Counted from the stretch's first letter, positions 32,522-42,042 are shown. The stretch: DNA of 64,000 nt from Luteimonas saliphila (GCF_016774335.1 NZ_JAETWA010000014.1:62001-126000), one strand, 5' to 3'. Notes: generated from the sequence alone by a model not told the origin. Made by a program: numbers and translations.

Positions 32522-33802
32522 TCAGACCAGCGCTTCGACCACGTCCGGATGCCCTAGAAACTGGCGCGGACTGGCCGAGCGTCCGTAGGCGCCGGACTGG
32601 AACACCACCACCAGGTCGCCCGGCGCGGCGCGGTCGAGCTCGACGTCGTCGCCCAGCAGGTCCAGCGGCGTGCACAGCGGGCCGACGACGGTGGCCTTCT
32701 CGCGCTCGCCGCCACCGCCGTTGATCGCGATCGGATAGTTGCGGCGCATCACCTGCCCGAAGTTGCCGGATGCGGCGAGGTGCTGGTGCATGCCGCCGTC
32801 GGTGACGAGGAACACCTTGCCGCGCGAGCGCTTGCGATCGACGACACGGCAGACGTAGATGCCCGCTTCGCCGACGAGATAGCGGCCCAGTTCGACCACC
32901 AGGCGCGCCTGCGGTCCGAAATCGACGGCGGCGCGCGCGGCGAGGGCATGCAGCGATTCGATCACCGGGCCGGTGTCGAGCGACTGGTCGCGGGCGCTGT
33001 AGGGGATGCCGAAGCCGCCGCCGAGGTTGAGCCAGCGCAGCGGAGCGGGGAACTGGTCCAGCCATTCGCGGACCAGCGCGTAGCTGCGCTGCTGCGCTTC
33101 GACGATCGCGTCCGCGCGCAGGTTCTGCGATCCGGCGAAGCAGTGGAATCCCTCGAACGCGAGCCCGGCTGCGGCGATCCGTTGCAGCAGCGCCGGGACC
33201 TGGTCGTCGTCGACGCCGAACTGCCGGGCGCCGCCGCTCATCTTCATGCCTGAGGACTTGAGTTCGAACGGCAGGTTGACGCGCACCGCGACCCGCGCCG
33301 GCGTGCCGTTGCGCTCCGAGGCGCGGGCGAGGATGTCGATCTCGCGGAACGATTCGAGGTTCACCACGATCCCGGCCGCCTGCGCCCGCTGCAGTTCCGC
33401 TTCCTGCTTGCCCGGTCCGGCGAAGCTCACGTGCTCGCGGTCCATGCCCGCGTCCAGCGCGATGCGCAGTTCCCCGGCGGAGGCGACGTCGAAACCGTCG
33501 ACATGCCCCGCCATGAATCCCACCAGCGCCGGCATCGGGTTCGCCTTGATCGCGTAGTGCAGCAGCACGCCGGGCGGAAACGCGCTTCGCAACCGGCGTG
33601 CACGTTCGGCCAGGCGGGCGCGATCGTAGAGGTAGCAGGGCGTCGCGCCGAGTTCGTCGACCACGCGCGACAGCGGTCGGCCCGCCACGAGCCACTCGCC
33701 GTCCGGCCCGCGGGGCCAGCGCGCGTCCGGACCTGCATCACCTTTCGCGGCGGACGACGCGACGGGAGCGGTATTCGTCGCAATTGGAGCGGTCTCAGAC
33801 AT
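32522..33802 (-). CDS. PLP-dependent decarboxylase, exosortase-A-locus type
   Basis: 426-residue fold-type III decarboxylase (diaminopimelate/ornithine decarboxylase family), resembling the subgroup found in XrtA-associated exopolysaccharide loci. PLP lysine is Lys86 in LLHYAIKANPMPAL. The phosphate-binding glycines are in LRWLNLGGGFGIPYS, and the C-terminal active-site element VGPLCTPLDLL contributes the conserved Cys. Expected product is an amine from an amino-acid substrate, possibly loaded on the ACP of this locus. The frame is open upstream, but this ATG best fits the family. Divergent from the alpha-toroid lipoprotein. Confidence 0.88.
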   Translation of the reverse strand: MSETAPIATNTAPVASSAAKGDAGPDARWPRGPDGEWLVAGRPLSRVVDELGATPCYLYDRARLAERARRLRSAFPPGVLLHYAIKANPMPALVGFMAGHVDGFDVASAGELRIALDAGMDREHVSFAGPGKQEAELQRAQAAGIVVNLESFREIDILARASERNGTPARVAVRVNLPFELKSSGMKMSGGARQFGVDDDQVPALLQRIAAAGLAFEGFHCFAGSQNLRADAIVEAQQRSYALVREWLDQFPAPLRWLNLGGGFGIPYSARDQSLDTGPVIESLHALAARAAVDFGPQARLVVELGRYLVGEAGIYVCRVVDRKRSRGKVFLVTDGGMHQHLAASGNFGQVMRRNYPIAINGGGGEREKATVVGPLCTPLDLLGDDVELDRAAPGDLVVVFQSGAYGRSASPRQFLGHPDVVEALV

Positions 33803-34033
33803 GTCTTCAACAAACCCTTGATTTGCAATAGGATACGCCGGATCCGGAGTGGCCAGCGCCCACCGGGCTCGCGCCACCTGTCCGGTTCCTGACCGCGGGA
33901 TGTGACGCATTGCCCCGCTGGCTGCCTCAGGGGGCCGGAGACGCGACCCTATGCCACAGCCGCTCGAACGGGAACCGCCCCGCGCAGCGGATTGTGCCAG
34001 GGCGCCTCACGACGCCTGCCCGGAGACACGCCC

Positions 34034-35692
34034 ATGCCGTTACCCCGCCTTGCCCGTCGCCGCGCGTTCGCGTTCGCGCTCGCGACCTGCGTATTGGCAT
34101 CGCCCGCGCTGGGCGGCTGCGCCGAGCGGGCTCCGGCGGCGTCGGCCACGACGACTGCGACGGCAGGGGCTGCGGACGCGGACGCCTCCGGGCAGGGGCT
34201 GCCGCAGACCATCACGCTGACCCCCAATGGCGACGTCGGCGCCAGCGAGCCGGTGACCCTGGGCATCCCGTTCGCGCAAGGCGCGCTGACCGACGCCGGA
34301 CAGGTCCGCATCCTCGACGCCCGGGGCGACGAAGTGCCGGCCTTCGTCCGGCCGACGCTGCGCTGGCATTGGACCGACGACAGCATCCGCGCCGTCAAGG
34401 TGCAGTTCGTGGCGGACCCGGAAGGAGCCTATCGCTTCGACACCTCGGGTCCGCGCACCCACTCGATCGAAGAACTTCCCTACGACCGCGGCACGCGCGC
34501 CGGCAAGATGGACGCGCCGGTGCCGCGCCTGCTCGCCACGCTGGATCCGGCCTGGCTGGTGCATTCGGGCATCGCCGGCCCGCAGCTGGCGCACGATCCG
34601 AAGCGCCGCTACGACCGCTACGTGGACCGTCAATGGCCCTGGGCCAAGGACGCGCCGTATTCCGGCGCGCACGCCTTCCTGTTCGACCGGGCCGCGGTGC
34701 TCGGCCTGCAGTACGTGCGCAGCGGCCGTCCCGACGTGTTCGCGGAGTTCTACAACTCGGCCACGTTCTACCTGTCGAAGATCAAGCGCGGCGGCAACGG
34801 CGGCGGCTGGCCGGACTGCACCGGCGGCTGGGAGTTCGACGACGTCAATGCCTGCGACCCGAAGTACAGCTACGTCGCTCCGCACCTGCTGCTGGTGGCG
34901 CTGGCCGGGGACGACAGCCGCCTCGGTCCCGAAACCGTCGCGCACATGGTCGTGAACCAGGTGAAGGGCGGCTGGAGCATGCCGATGGGGCCGTACACAG
35001 GAGGCGGCCAGGCCTGGACCGAGCGCCAGGTCGGGCTGGCGCTGGAGCATCTGGTTTCGGCCTACGAGCTGACCGGGGCGGCAGACACCAGGCGCCACAT
35101 CCTGGACCTGATCGGCTGGTTGCATGCTCATCAGCAGACGCCACCGGGCGACGACCCGGCGACCGGGGCCTGGACGCACTCCTGGCAGGCCCATGAAGGC
35201 AGCGACCGCGATCCGGCCACCGACGTGCGCGGGGCCTCGCCGTGGATGAGCGCCAACCTCGTCGGCGGCCTGTGGCGCGCCTGGCTGGTCACGCGGGACG
35301 AACGGATCCCGGTGATGCTGCGCGACTTCGGCCGTTACCTCGAACAGCACGGCTTCGTGCCCGACGCGCTCGCCGGCAACTGGCGATCGGCCTGCAATCC
35401 CGGCGGCACGATCGGCTGGTACTTCTCATCGGGCATCGCCCCGCAGGCGCCCATCGTGGCGATCCAGGACAGCGAGGGCTGGGGCTCGGACGCCCACAAC
35501 CCGGAGCTGCTGATGGCGGTCGCCGCCGCGCGCCATTTCGAAACCGACCCGCAATGGCGGGACAGGCTTTCCAGGCGCGCCGACCGGCTCGCCCTCTATC
35601 TCAATCCCGACTGCGCAGCGCTCTCGCACACGCCGCGCGCTTTCAACTGGCAAAATCGCAACCCGGAGTTCGCATGGCTACTCGCGCAATGA
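34034..35692 (+). CDS. Lipoprotein with RIFT-barrel and alpha-toroid, possible polysaccharide lyase
   Basis: 552 residues. Lipoprotein signal with lipobox LGGC (Cys29) after an Arg-rich start. Residues about 55-150 (TLGIPFAQGALTDAGQVRIL, VRPTLRWHWTDDSIRAVKV) resemble the N-terminal beta domain of PcRGLX/YetA-type rhamnogalacturonan lyases. The remainder is helical, with repeated Trp/His-rich turns such as GGGWPDCTGGWEFDDVNA and HSWQAHEGSDRD, as in (alpha/alpha)6 toroid lyases and hydrolases. A role in trimming the locus polysaccharide is inference. Its stop lies inside the start of the FG-GAP gene, so the two are co-translated. Confidence 0.75.
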   Translation: MPLPRLARRRAFAFALATCVLASPALGGCAERAPAASATTTATAGAADADASGQGLPQTITLTPNGDVGASEPVTLGIPFAQGALTDAGQVRILDARGDEVPAFVRPTLRWHWTDDSIRAVKVQFVADPEGAYRFDTSGPRTHSIEELPYDRGTRAGKMDAPVPRLLATLDPAWLVHSGIAGPQLAHDPKRRYDRYVDRQWPWAKDAPYSGAHAFLFDRAAVLGLQYVRSGRPDVFAEFYNSATFYLSKIKRGGNGGGWPDCTGGWEFDDVNACDPKYSYVAPHLLLVALAGDDSRLGPETVAHMVVNQVKGGWSMPMGPYTGGGQAWTERQVGLALEHLVSAYELTGAADTRRHILDLIGWLHAHQQTPPGDDPATGAWTHSWQAHEGSDRDPATDVRGASPWMSANLVGGLWRAWLVTRDERIPVMLRDFGRYLEQHGFVPDALAGNWRSACNPGGTIGWYFSSGIAPQAPIVAIQDSEGWGSDAHNPELLMAVAAARHFETDPQWRDRLSRRADRLALYLNPDCAALSHTPRAFNWQNRNPEFAWLLAQ

Positions 35693-37509
35693 ACCGATCC
35701 CGCGCCCTGGCGCTGGCGCTGCTGCTCACCGTCGCCGGCGCCGGCCTGGCCGACCAGCGCGGGACGATGCCGGCGCGCGCGGCGGGGGGCGCGGTGGAGA
35801 AGGCGGCCGGCCCGCTCACTTTCGTCAACGAGGCCGCGCAGCGGGTCGACTCGATTCCAGACTCGCAGTACCGCTTCGACGCGTTGTTCGTCGACTTCAA
35901 CAGCGATGGCTGTCCCGACGCGTTCGTCGTCTCGCACAGCGACTGGGGTGCGACCACGCGCCTGTGGAACAACCGCTGCGACGGCAGCGGCACGTTCCAG
36001 CACGTGCCCAGCAGCCAGACCAACCACTATGTCGCCGGCCAGCCGCTGATCTCCGGCTGGGTTACTCGGCTGGATTTCAACGGCGACGGCAAGCAGGATT
36101 TCTGGGGCCGGCACGGCGGCGCGATGAGTGCGCGCTACCGCAATGGCTCGACCAGCGGTGCGTACTTGCCGCGCTTCGCGGCGAAGGAGAACGGTTGCGA
36201 GGGCTATTGCGCCTTCGCCGACATCACCGGCAGCGGCAACCTCGAGGTCGTCACCGATACCCGGCAGGTCCTGAACATGGGCGGGCAGCAACTGCGGCCG
36301 GCATCGGGCAGTCCCGCCCAGCAGGTGGTCGGCGACGTCACCGGCAACGGCTGGCCCGACATCGTGCAGCCGGCGCGCGGCGGCTACTGGCGCAACGACG
36401 GCGGCACGCTGACATGGGTGGCGGTCCCGGCGTTCGTCGGCGGCAGCTTCATGCAGATGCTGCTGGCCGATTTGGACAACGACGGCGACCTGGACCTGTT
36501 CTACCTGGACGGCAACCAGTTCAGCGCCAGCAACCGCGGGCTGCTCTACCGCAACAATGGTTCGGGTGGTTTCAGCGACGTCTCGTCCGCGTCCGGCCTG
36601 TCCGGCATCGCCGCGAGCGACTACGGCAACATCATCGCCGCCGACTTCGACAACGACGGGCGGCAGGACCTGATGGTGTCGGGCGTGGGCGATTCGGTGC
36701 GGATCTACCGCAACAACGGCAACATGACGTTCAGCGCATCCACCACCACCAATTTCGGCCAGGCGTCGGGAGACGCCGCAGGCGGCTGGCAGTCGGGAAA
36801 GCCGCGCGCGGACGTCGCCGACTTCGACAACGACGGCCGGCTCGACATCGTCAAGACCCAGTTCCAGAGCAACCTCGGCCTGTGGCGCAACACCACCAAC
36901 ACCGACGGCAACCGCTGGATGAAGGTGCGCGTGCGCGGTACCGCGGGCAACAGCGACGGGGTCGGCGCCAGCGTGCGCTGGTACCGGCCGGGCACCAGCC
37001 AGCTGGTCGCGCACATGCCGGTACTGGTGGGCGAACAGCACCCGCAGACCCACCTGCACACCGGCCTCGGCAACAATGCGACCGTGGACCTGGAAGTGCG
37101 CTTCCCGAACGGCGGGCCGACGCACCGCTTCGCGAACGTCGCCAGCAACCAGGAAGTGATCGTCTACCGCAACGGCTGCAAGCTGGACAACTGGCGCCCC
37201 GGCAACGGCTGGCCGATGGACGCGCCCGCGAACTGCTCCTTCGCCAGCGCACCCCGGCGTCGCAACGGGAGGGCGCCACTGGTGCCCGGCGACACCCAGG
37301 GCGCCGCGCCTGCCCAGGCGGCGGCGCAGACGCCACGCGAGGCGTCCGCGCCGGTGGCCGCGTCACGACCTGTACAACAGGCCGCGGCCGTGGCGGCGTC
37401 GTCGACGCGCCCGCCGCAGCCGCAGGTCCTGCGCATCACGCCGGCCGCGCTGGTGCTCTGGCGCAGGTTCCAGCACTGGTGGGGCAGTGTTTTCCCCGCA
37501 AGGGAGTGA
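35674..37509 (+). CDS. Secreted FG-GAP/UnbV repeat protein with novel C-terminal tail
   Basis: 611 residues. Signal peptide ends about LLLTVAGAGLA. A beta-propeller of FG-GAP/VCBS repeats carries calcium-binding motifs DFNSDGCPD, DFNGDGKQD, DLDNDGDLD, DFDNDGRQD and DFDNDGRLD. An ASPIC/UnbV domain follows, with GVGASVRWY and HTGLGNNATVDLEVRFPNGG. From about 529, RRNGRAPLVP, an Ala/Pro/Gln linker and RITPAALVLWRRFQHWWGS (587 on) match the tail of the beta-helix protein at 28,457. Start taken as the ATG with GGAG five bases before it; an ATGA overlap start at 35,689 is the alternative. Confidence 0.85.
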   Translation: MATRAMNRSRALALALLLTVAGAGLADQRGTMPARAAGGAVEKAAGPLTFVNEAAQRVDSIPDSQYRFDALFVDFNSDGCPDAFVVSHSDWGATTRLWNNRCDGSGTFQHVPSSQTNHYVAGQPLISGWVTRLDFNGDGKQDFWGRHGGAMSARYRNGSTSGAYLPRFAAKENGCEGYCAFADITGSGNLEVVTDTRQVLNMGGQQLRPASGSPAQQVVGDVTGNGWPDIVQPARGGYWRNDGGTLTWVAVPAFVGGSFMQMLLADLDNDGDLDLFYLDGNQFSASNRGLLYRNNGSGGFSDVSSASGLSGIAASDYGNIIAADFDNDGRQDLMVSGVGDSVRIYRNNGNMTFSASTTTNFGQASGDAAGGWQSGKPRADVADFDNDGRLDIVKTQFQSNLGLWRNTTNTDGNRWMKVRVRGTAGNSDGVGASVRWYRPGTSQLVAHMPVLVGEQHPQTHLHTGLGNNATVDLEVRFPNGGPTHRFANVASNQEVIVYRNGCKLDNWRPGNGWPMDAPANCSFASAPRRRNGRAPLVPGDTQGAAPAQAAAQTPREASAPVAASRPVQQAAAVAASSTRPPQPQVLRITPAALVLWRRFQHWWGSVFPARE

Positions 37510-37542
37510 TCGGCGGCGCCGCGAGGCTCCGGGTGCGCGGCG

Positions 37543-38688
37543 TCAGCCCGACGCCTTCCGCTTCAGCTTCCTGAGCGCGCCGCCCAGCCAGAGTTCGTCG
37601 ATCTGCTTGAGCAACTGTTTCTCGCGGTAACGCCGCAACCGTTTGCCAAGCTCGCGTGCGGCGGTGGCATTGCCCATCGCCTGCGCCAGCCGCAGGTTGT
37701 CCTCCCAGTCCAGGTAGTGGGTGGGGCTGTCGATCGGCGCCAGGTCGAGTTCCGAGTAGTCGGTGAACGGTTCGAAGTTGCGGCTGCGCAGCCCGGCCAG
37801 GGTGAGCGCCATGCGGAAGCGCAGGCATTTCTCGCACTTGCCGCAGTTCAGGCCCTGGTCCTGCCAGCAGACGCGGATGCGCTGCAGCAGGAAGTCGTCC
37901 CTGGCCACCTCCAGCAGTTTCTCGTGCCGGCGCGCCTCGCAGCCGATATGGTCGATGCGGACCCGGTCCGACGAACACAGCGGGTCGGTGAGTGGATGCG
38001 AACCCTGCGGGCCCAGATCGTCGTAGGCCGCGCTGGAACTGATGCAGGTCAGCGGCATGCCGAGCACGTTCGCCAGGCTGCCAAGTCCGCAGCCCTGGGC
38101 CACGCCCCAGCCGATCCCGGAACGCGAGACCTTGCGGATGAAGAACCGGACGTTGCTCTCGATCGCCACCAGCTTCTTGTCGTAGGCTTGCGCGATCTCG
38201 AGGTTGCTCTGCAGGCATTCCCGGTAGAGCGCCTCGTCGTCGAGCTGCATGTCGATGCCGCGGACGTAGATCAGGGTGTCGATCCTCGAGCCGTACTTCT
38301 GCAGGCTGTGGCAGGCGTCCAGCCCGCCGGAGAAGAACAGCCCGCGGCCGCGTCCGGTGGCCGGCGCTTCGCCCGGCCTGGTTTCGACCCGGATTGCCAC
38401 CTTGCGGAACGCGGGATACCAGACGGCGTAGATGTCCTGCAGCCGGTCGAGGTTGGCGAGGAATTCAGCGGATGCCGTGAGGCCATCGGCAACCACGATG
38501 TCGCGGCCCTGTTCCATCGCCGGCACCAGCATGGCGCACAGGAACGGTTCGGCACCGAGCACCAGACCAAGGTCCGAATCGGTCCGGAAATACAGCTCCA
38601 CGCCATCCACGTGGCCCGAGAGGATCGTTCCCGCAGACTCCTGCCTGAGCCCGGGATCCTGGAGGCTCAGCGGCCGTGTCGTGGTCAT
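37543..38688 (-). CDS. PP-loop ATPase-like protein (QueC/AsnB-fold)
   Basis: 381-residue protein. The PP-loop reads GLFFSGGLDACHSLQKYGS, an N-type ATP-pyrophosphatase motif with Ala where Ser is usual after SGGxD. A Cys-rich element near the C-terminus, GLNCGKCEKCLRFRM, resembles a zinc site as in QueC-like enzymes. Such proteins occur in capsule and exopolysaccharide loci without assigned reaction; adenylation of a carbonyl followed by amine transfer is the likely chemistry. The start is the ATG divergent from the GT2 gene. It converges on the FG-GAP gene. Not queuosine-specific by context. Confidence 0.7.
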   Translation of the reverse strand: MTTTRPLSLQDPGLRQESAGTILSGHVDGVELYFRTDSDLGLVLGAEPFLCAMLVPAMEQGRDIVVADGLTASAEFLANLDRLQDIYAVWYPAFRKVAIRVETRPGEAPATGRGRGLFFSGGLDACHSLQKYGSRIDTLIYVRGIDMQLDDEALYRECLQSNLEIAQAYDKKLVAIESNVRFFIRKVSRSGIGWGVAQGCGLGSLANVLGMPLTCISSSAAYDDLGPQGSHPLTDPLCSSDRVRIDHIGCEARRHEKLLEVARDDFLLQRIRVCWQDQGLNCGKCEKCLRFRMALTLAGLRSRNFEPFTDYSELDLAPIDSPTHYLDWEDNLRLAQAMGNATAARELGKRLRRYREKQLLKQIDELWLGGALRKLKRKASG

Positions 38689-39034
38689 GGCGCGCCGTGT
38701 CTTCCGCGAGGCAGTGAGTCCGGCGATTATGGCACGCTGCGCGCGGCGCCATGGCGGGGCCCGACGCGACATTCCCTGTGGGCTGCGCACCGGCTCGGCG
38801 TACGACTCCGGCCCGTCGCCGGGGAAGCGCAGCCCCGGAGGTGCTGACCACGGCCTTGCCTGCGACCCCTGGCGCGGCAGGTCCGGATTCCGCCACGAAA
38901 CGCGTTCTGCAACAGGGGCGAAGGCACGCCCGGACGTGCCCGACGCGGGATCGCCCGGCAGCCGGTTGCGCAGGTCGCGTGCCTGCCGCGCAGACGTCCA
39001 TCTCCCAGCCAAAACGGATGCCGCCCGGACCCTT
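38689..39034. other. Divergent promoter region PP-loop gene / GT2 gene
   Basis: 346 bp with no gene recognised. One TGGCAC with a GC twelve bases on (38,731) weakly resembles a sigma-54 site but lacks the TTGC half. No clear sigma-70 boxes. The GT2 start has no strong Shine-Dalgarno sequence. Confidence 0.35.
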
Positions 39035-40159
39035 ATGCTCGCCATCTCCGTGTTCTGGATCGCCGCGCTGCTGCTTGCCTACACCTATGTCGGTTACCCG
39101 GCGCTGGTCGTCGCCCTGGCGCGGATCAGGCCGCGACCGATCCGGCGCGGGGATTCGCGTCCGCCGGTGACCGTGGTGATGACGGTGCACAACGGCGCCG
39201 CAGACCTCGCCGCCAAGCTCGACAACCTCTCGGCGCTGGACTATCCGCCCGGACGCGTGGACATCGTCGTGGCATGCGATGGCTGCAGCGACGCCTCGGC
39301 CGCGATCGCCCGCGGCCATACCGCGAGCCCGGTGACGGTCCTCGAGTTCGCCGAGCGTCGCGGCAAGGCCGCCTGCCTCAACGATGCGGTGGCGGTGGCG
39401 ACCGGCGAACTGCTGTTGATGGTCGACGTGCGGCAGCGGGTGGAGGCGGACGCGCTGCGGCGGCTGGCGTCCTGCCTCGACGATCCGTCCGTCGGCGTCG
39501 CCGCCGGGGAACTGCGTTTCGAGGATCCGGAAACGGGATTCGCGGCCAGCGTGGATGCGTACTGGAAGTACGAGAAGGCGATCCGCCTGGCCGAGAGCGC
39601 CAGCGGTTCGGCGATCGGCGTCAGCGGCGCGCTCTATGCGGTGCGGCGGAGCCTGTTCCCGACGATGCCTCCGGGCACGGTTCTGGACGACGTGTACGTG
39701 CCGATGCACGTGGTGCGCGGTGGCCATCGCGTGGTGCTGGAGGAAGGGGCCGTGGCCTGGGACCGGCCGTCGCCCGGCAGCGCCCAGGAGCGCAGCCGCA
39801 AGCTGCGCACGCTGGCCGGCAACTTCCAGTTGGTGTCGCTGGCGCCGTGGCTGCTCGTGCCCGGGGCCAACCCCGCGTGGTTGCGTTTCGTCAGCCACAA
39901 GCTCCTGCGCCTGCTGTCGCCGTGGCTGGTGCTGGGGTTCGCGATCGCCAGCGTGATGCTGGCCCGATCGCATGGGATCTACCTGCTCGCCAGCGCCGGC
40001 CTGGCGGTGTTCGTGGCGCTGCTGGCGCTGGCGCGGGTCGCGCCAGCGATGGCGAGGCTGTTGCCGGTGCGGCTCGTCACCGCGTTCGCGCACATGAACC
40101 TGTACGCCGCGCAGGCACTGTTCGCCTGGGTCGGCAACCGCAGGCTGCACCTGTGGTGA
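39035..40159 (+). CDS. Membrane glycosyltransferase family 2
   Basis: 374-residue inverting GT-A enzyme. An N-terminal helix (about 1-28) precedes the catalytic domain: VTVVMTVHNGAADLAAKLDN, VACDGCSDAS (metal/nucleotide region), RRGKAACLNDAVAVATGELL, MVDVRQRVEADAL, where DVR replaces the usual DxD. SGALYAVRRSLFP and VLDDVYVPMHVVRGGHRVVL carry the acceptor-side EDD-like acid. Two or three C-terminal membrane helices follow. Similar to cellulose-synthase-like and exopolysaccharide transferases that may extend a lipid-linked glycan. Monocistronic, followed by the convergent end of the large minus-strand operon. Confidence 0.87.
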   Translation: MLAISVFWIAALLLAYTYVGYPALVVALARIRPRPIRRGDSRPPVTVVMTVHNGAADLAAKLDNLSALDYPPGRVDIVVACDGCSDASAAIARGHTASPVTVLEFAERRGKAACLNDAVAVATGELLLMVDVRQRVEADALRRLASCLDDPSVGVAAGELRFEDPETGFAASVDAYWKYEKAIRLAESASGSAIGVSGALYAVRRSLFPTMPPGTVLDDVYVPMHVVRGGHRVVLEEGAVAWDRPSPGSAQERSRKLRTLAGNFQLVSLAPWLLVPGANPAWLRFVSHKLLRLLSPWLVLGFAIASVMLARSHGIYLLASAGLAVFVALLALARVAPAMARLLPVRLVTAFAHMNLYAAQALFAWVGNRRLHLW

Positions 40160-40180
40160 GGTGCGGCCCCGGGGGTCGGA

Positions 40181-41182
40181 TCAGCTGAGCTCGTGGCTGC
40201 GCTGGGGCGGAACGCCGCCGGCCAGCAGCGGGCGTGCGGCCGCATCCGGGTCCGGCAGCGGATCCCAGTCCCTGCAGAACAGCTTTTTCGCGACCCGGGT
40301 CGCGCGGTTGGCGATGCCGATCGGCGCGCCCAGCCAGCGCGAGACCAGGAACGCCTTGCGCCGCACCACCCAGTTGTACATCGCCTGCTCGGAATAGAAG
40401 TTGTAGCCCCAGCGCCGCTCGAACAGGCGCGACGACGGGCGCGTCAGCTTCGGCCCCCAGCGGTAGAAGAAGAAACGCATGTCCGACAGGGCCATGCGCG
40501 TACCGAGGTTGTCGAAGTGGATCACCGACTTCGGTTCGACCACCATGGTCCTGTCCATCGCCGCGACCTGCAGCGAGATGTCGAGGTGCTCGCGGATGAC
40601 CATCGACGGCAGTTCGATGCGCCTGAACACGTCGCCATCGAACATCACGCAGTGCAGTTCGAAGGTCCCGGTCGCGGCGCGTTCTTTCGGCAGCTCGGGC
40701 ACTTCGGTGCGACGGAAATGCTTGTGCTCGATCAGGTAGGGCGTGCCCTCGACGTCGACGACGCGCAGCTCGCCGGTGTAGAGGTGGTTGCGCAGCGGCG
40801 CGCCGCGGTCCACGCCTTCGCGTTCCAGGATCAGCGGCGTGACCACCGCGTGGCCGTCGGCCATGGCCTCGAGCAGCGGCGGCAGCCAGCCCTCGGTCAC
40901 GCGCGAGTCGTTGTCGAGCAGGACCACGGTCGCGGTGTCGACCAGCGGTTGCGCCTCGCGCAGCGCGTCCATCGGCGTGCGCAGGCCGAGCTCGAAGAAG
41001 CGGACTTCCGGGCGGCCCTGCAATTGCCTGCGCACCGGATCGATGATCGATGCGGGGTAGTCGAGGTCCATGATCCACAGCCGGAACGGCTGCGGCGTAT
41101 ACCGGTAGACCGCGTCGACGCACTCGCCGAGCCCGGTATAGCGGTCGCGCGGAGTGATGATGATGGTGACAGCCTGTTCCAT
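40181..41182 (-). CDS. Glycosyltransferase family 2-like
   Basis: 333 residues; GT-A fold without membrane helices. Begins VTIIITPRDRYTGLGECVDA; the putative metal motif is VVLLDNDSRVTEGWLPPLL. HFRRTEVPELPK and MVIREHLDISLQVAAMDRTM are the acceptor-side blocks. Last gene of the eleven-gene minus-strand operon, 27 bp after the deacetylase. Donor sugar unknown. Confidence 0.82.
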   Translation of the reverse strand: MEQAVTIIITPRDRYTGLGECVDAVYRYTPQPFRLWIMDLDYPASIIDPVRRQLQGRPEVRFFELGLRTPMDALREAQPLVDTATVVLLDNDSRVTEGWLPPLLEAMADGHAVVTPLILEREGVDRGAPLRNHLYTGELRVVDVEGTPYLIEHKHFRRTEVPELPKERAATGTFELHCVMFDGDVFRRIELPSMVIREHLDISLQVAAMDRTMVVEPKSVIHFDNLGTRMALSDMRFFFYRWGPKLTRPSSRLFERRWGYNFYSEQAMYNWVVRRKAFLVSRWLGAPIGIANRATRVAKKLFCRDWDPLPDPDAAARPLLAGGVPPQRSHELS

Positions 41183-41209
41183 CGCGTGCTTCCTGTATCC
41201 GGTTCGTAC

Positions 41210-41989
41210 CTAGGTTCCGCCGAAGCTGCGTCGCCTGAGCCAGCGGTACGCCGGGCCGGCCCAGCGCTTCGCCGGCTTCTTGATGTTCCACAGCAGCCAT
41301 TGGCGCTGCCGTGCGGTGCCGGTGCCCCGGGCGAAGGCCACCACCGTGTCGGTGTCCGTGTCGCGCTGCAGCGCGTAGCGGCCGATCAGCAGGGCCTGGC
41401 CACGGGCGACCACGGTGGTGGTGGGTTCCGACGTGAACAGATAACGGATTCCGCAGCCGATGGCGGCCGCGGCCACCTCGCGCGAGTAGAAGCCGCCGGG
41501 GATCGAAGCCACCTCGACGGGCGCGCCGAGCACGTCGGCCAGGCGCTGGACGCTGTCGCGCCATTCTGTCGAGATCGCCGTCGCGGGCAGGCGCGAGATG
41601 TCCGCTGGGTGGGTGTGGGAATGGCTGCCGACGACGTGTCCGGCGGCCGCGAGCGCGCGCAGGTCCGCCTCGGTGACGAAGCCGGGCGTGCCGATCCGGG
41701 CGCCGGTGATCAGGAAATGGCCGACCATGCCGTGCGCGTCGAGCCTGCGCGCCGCCGGCAGGGTGCTGGCGCCGCCGTCGTCGAAGGTCAGCAGGCAGCC
41801 TCCGGGCGCGAACGCGCGCGGGTCGTCCACGCGCGGGAACCGCAGTCCGGTGGCGGCCAGGCGCGCGAGCTGGGCTTCGTACTCGCACCAGTGGAGCTTG
41901 TAGGACGCGGCGGAAGGGCCCGGGAACCCGCTCTCGTCGTCGGCCCCGGGCGCGACCACGTCGTGGTACATCAGGCTGGCGATCTTCAA
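41210..41989 (-). CDS. Polysaccharide deacetylase (NodB-type)
   Basis: 259 residues from a TTG start preceded seven bases earlier by AGGAGG; the first internal Met six codons on would truncate the first strand (KIASLMYHDVV). NodB motifs: GCLLTFDDGGASTLP, with the Asp pair, and the metal-binding GSHSHTHPADISRL. PGGFYSREVA gives the third. CE4 enzymes remove N-acetyl (or O-acetyl) groups from hexosamine polymers. No export signal is visible, so it may act before export. Confidence 0.88.
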   Translation of the reverse strand: MKIASLMYHDVVAPGADDESGFPGPSAASYKLHWCEYEAQLARLAATGLRFPRVDDPRAFAPGGCLLTFDDGGASTLPAARRLDAHGMVGHFLITGARIGTPGFVTEADLRALAAAGHVVGSHSHTHPADISRLPATAISTEWRDSVQRLADVLGAPVEVASIPGGFYSREVAAAAIGCGIRYLFTSEPTTTVVARGQALLIGRYALQRDTDTDTVVAFARGTGTARQRQWLLWNIKKPAKRWAGPAYRWLRRRSFGGT

Positions 41990-42042
41990 GGGCGCGCCTC
42001 CTGCCTGCGGTTGTGGACGACCTGTGCCGGTGCGCCCGATGC

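Noticed and set aside
38730..38746. Sigma-54-like TGGCAC-N-GC upstream of the GT2 gene
   Set aside because: Only the -24 half matches; the -12 TTGC is missing, and such matches arise often in GC-rich DNA.
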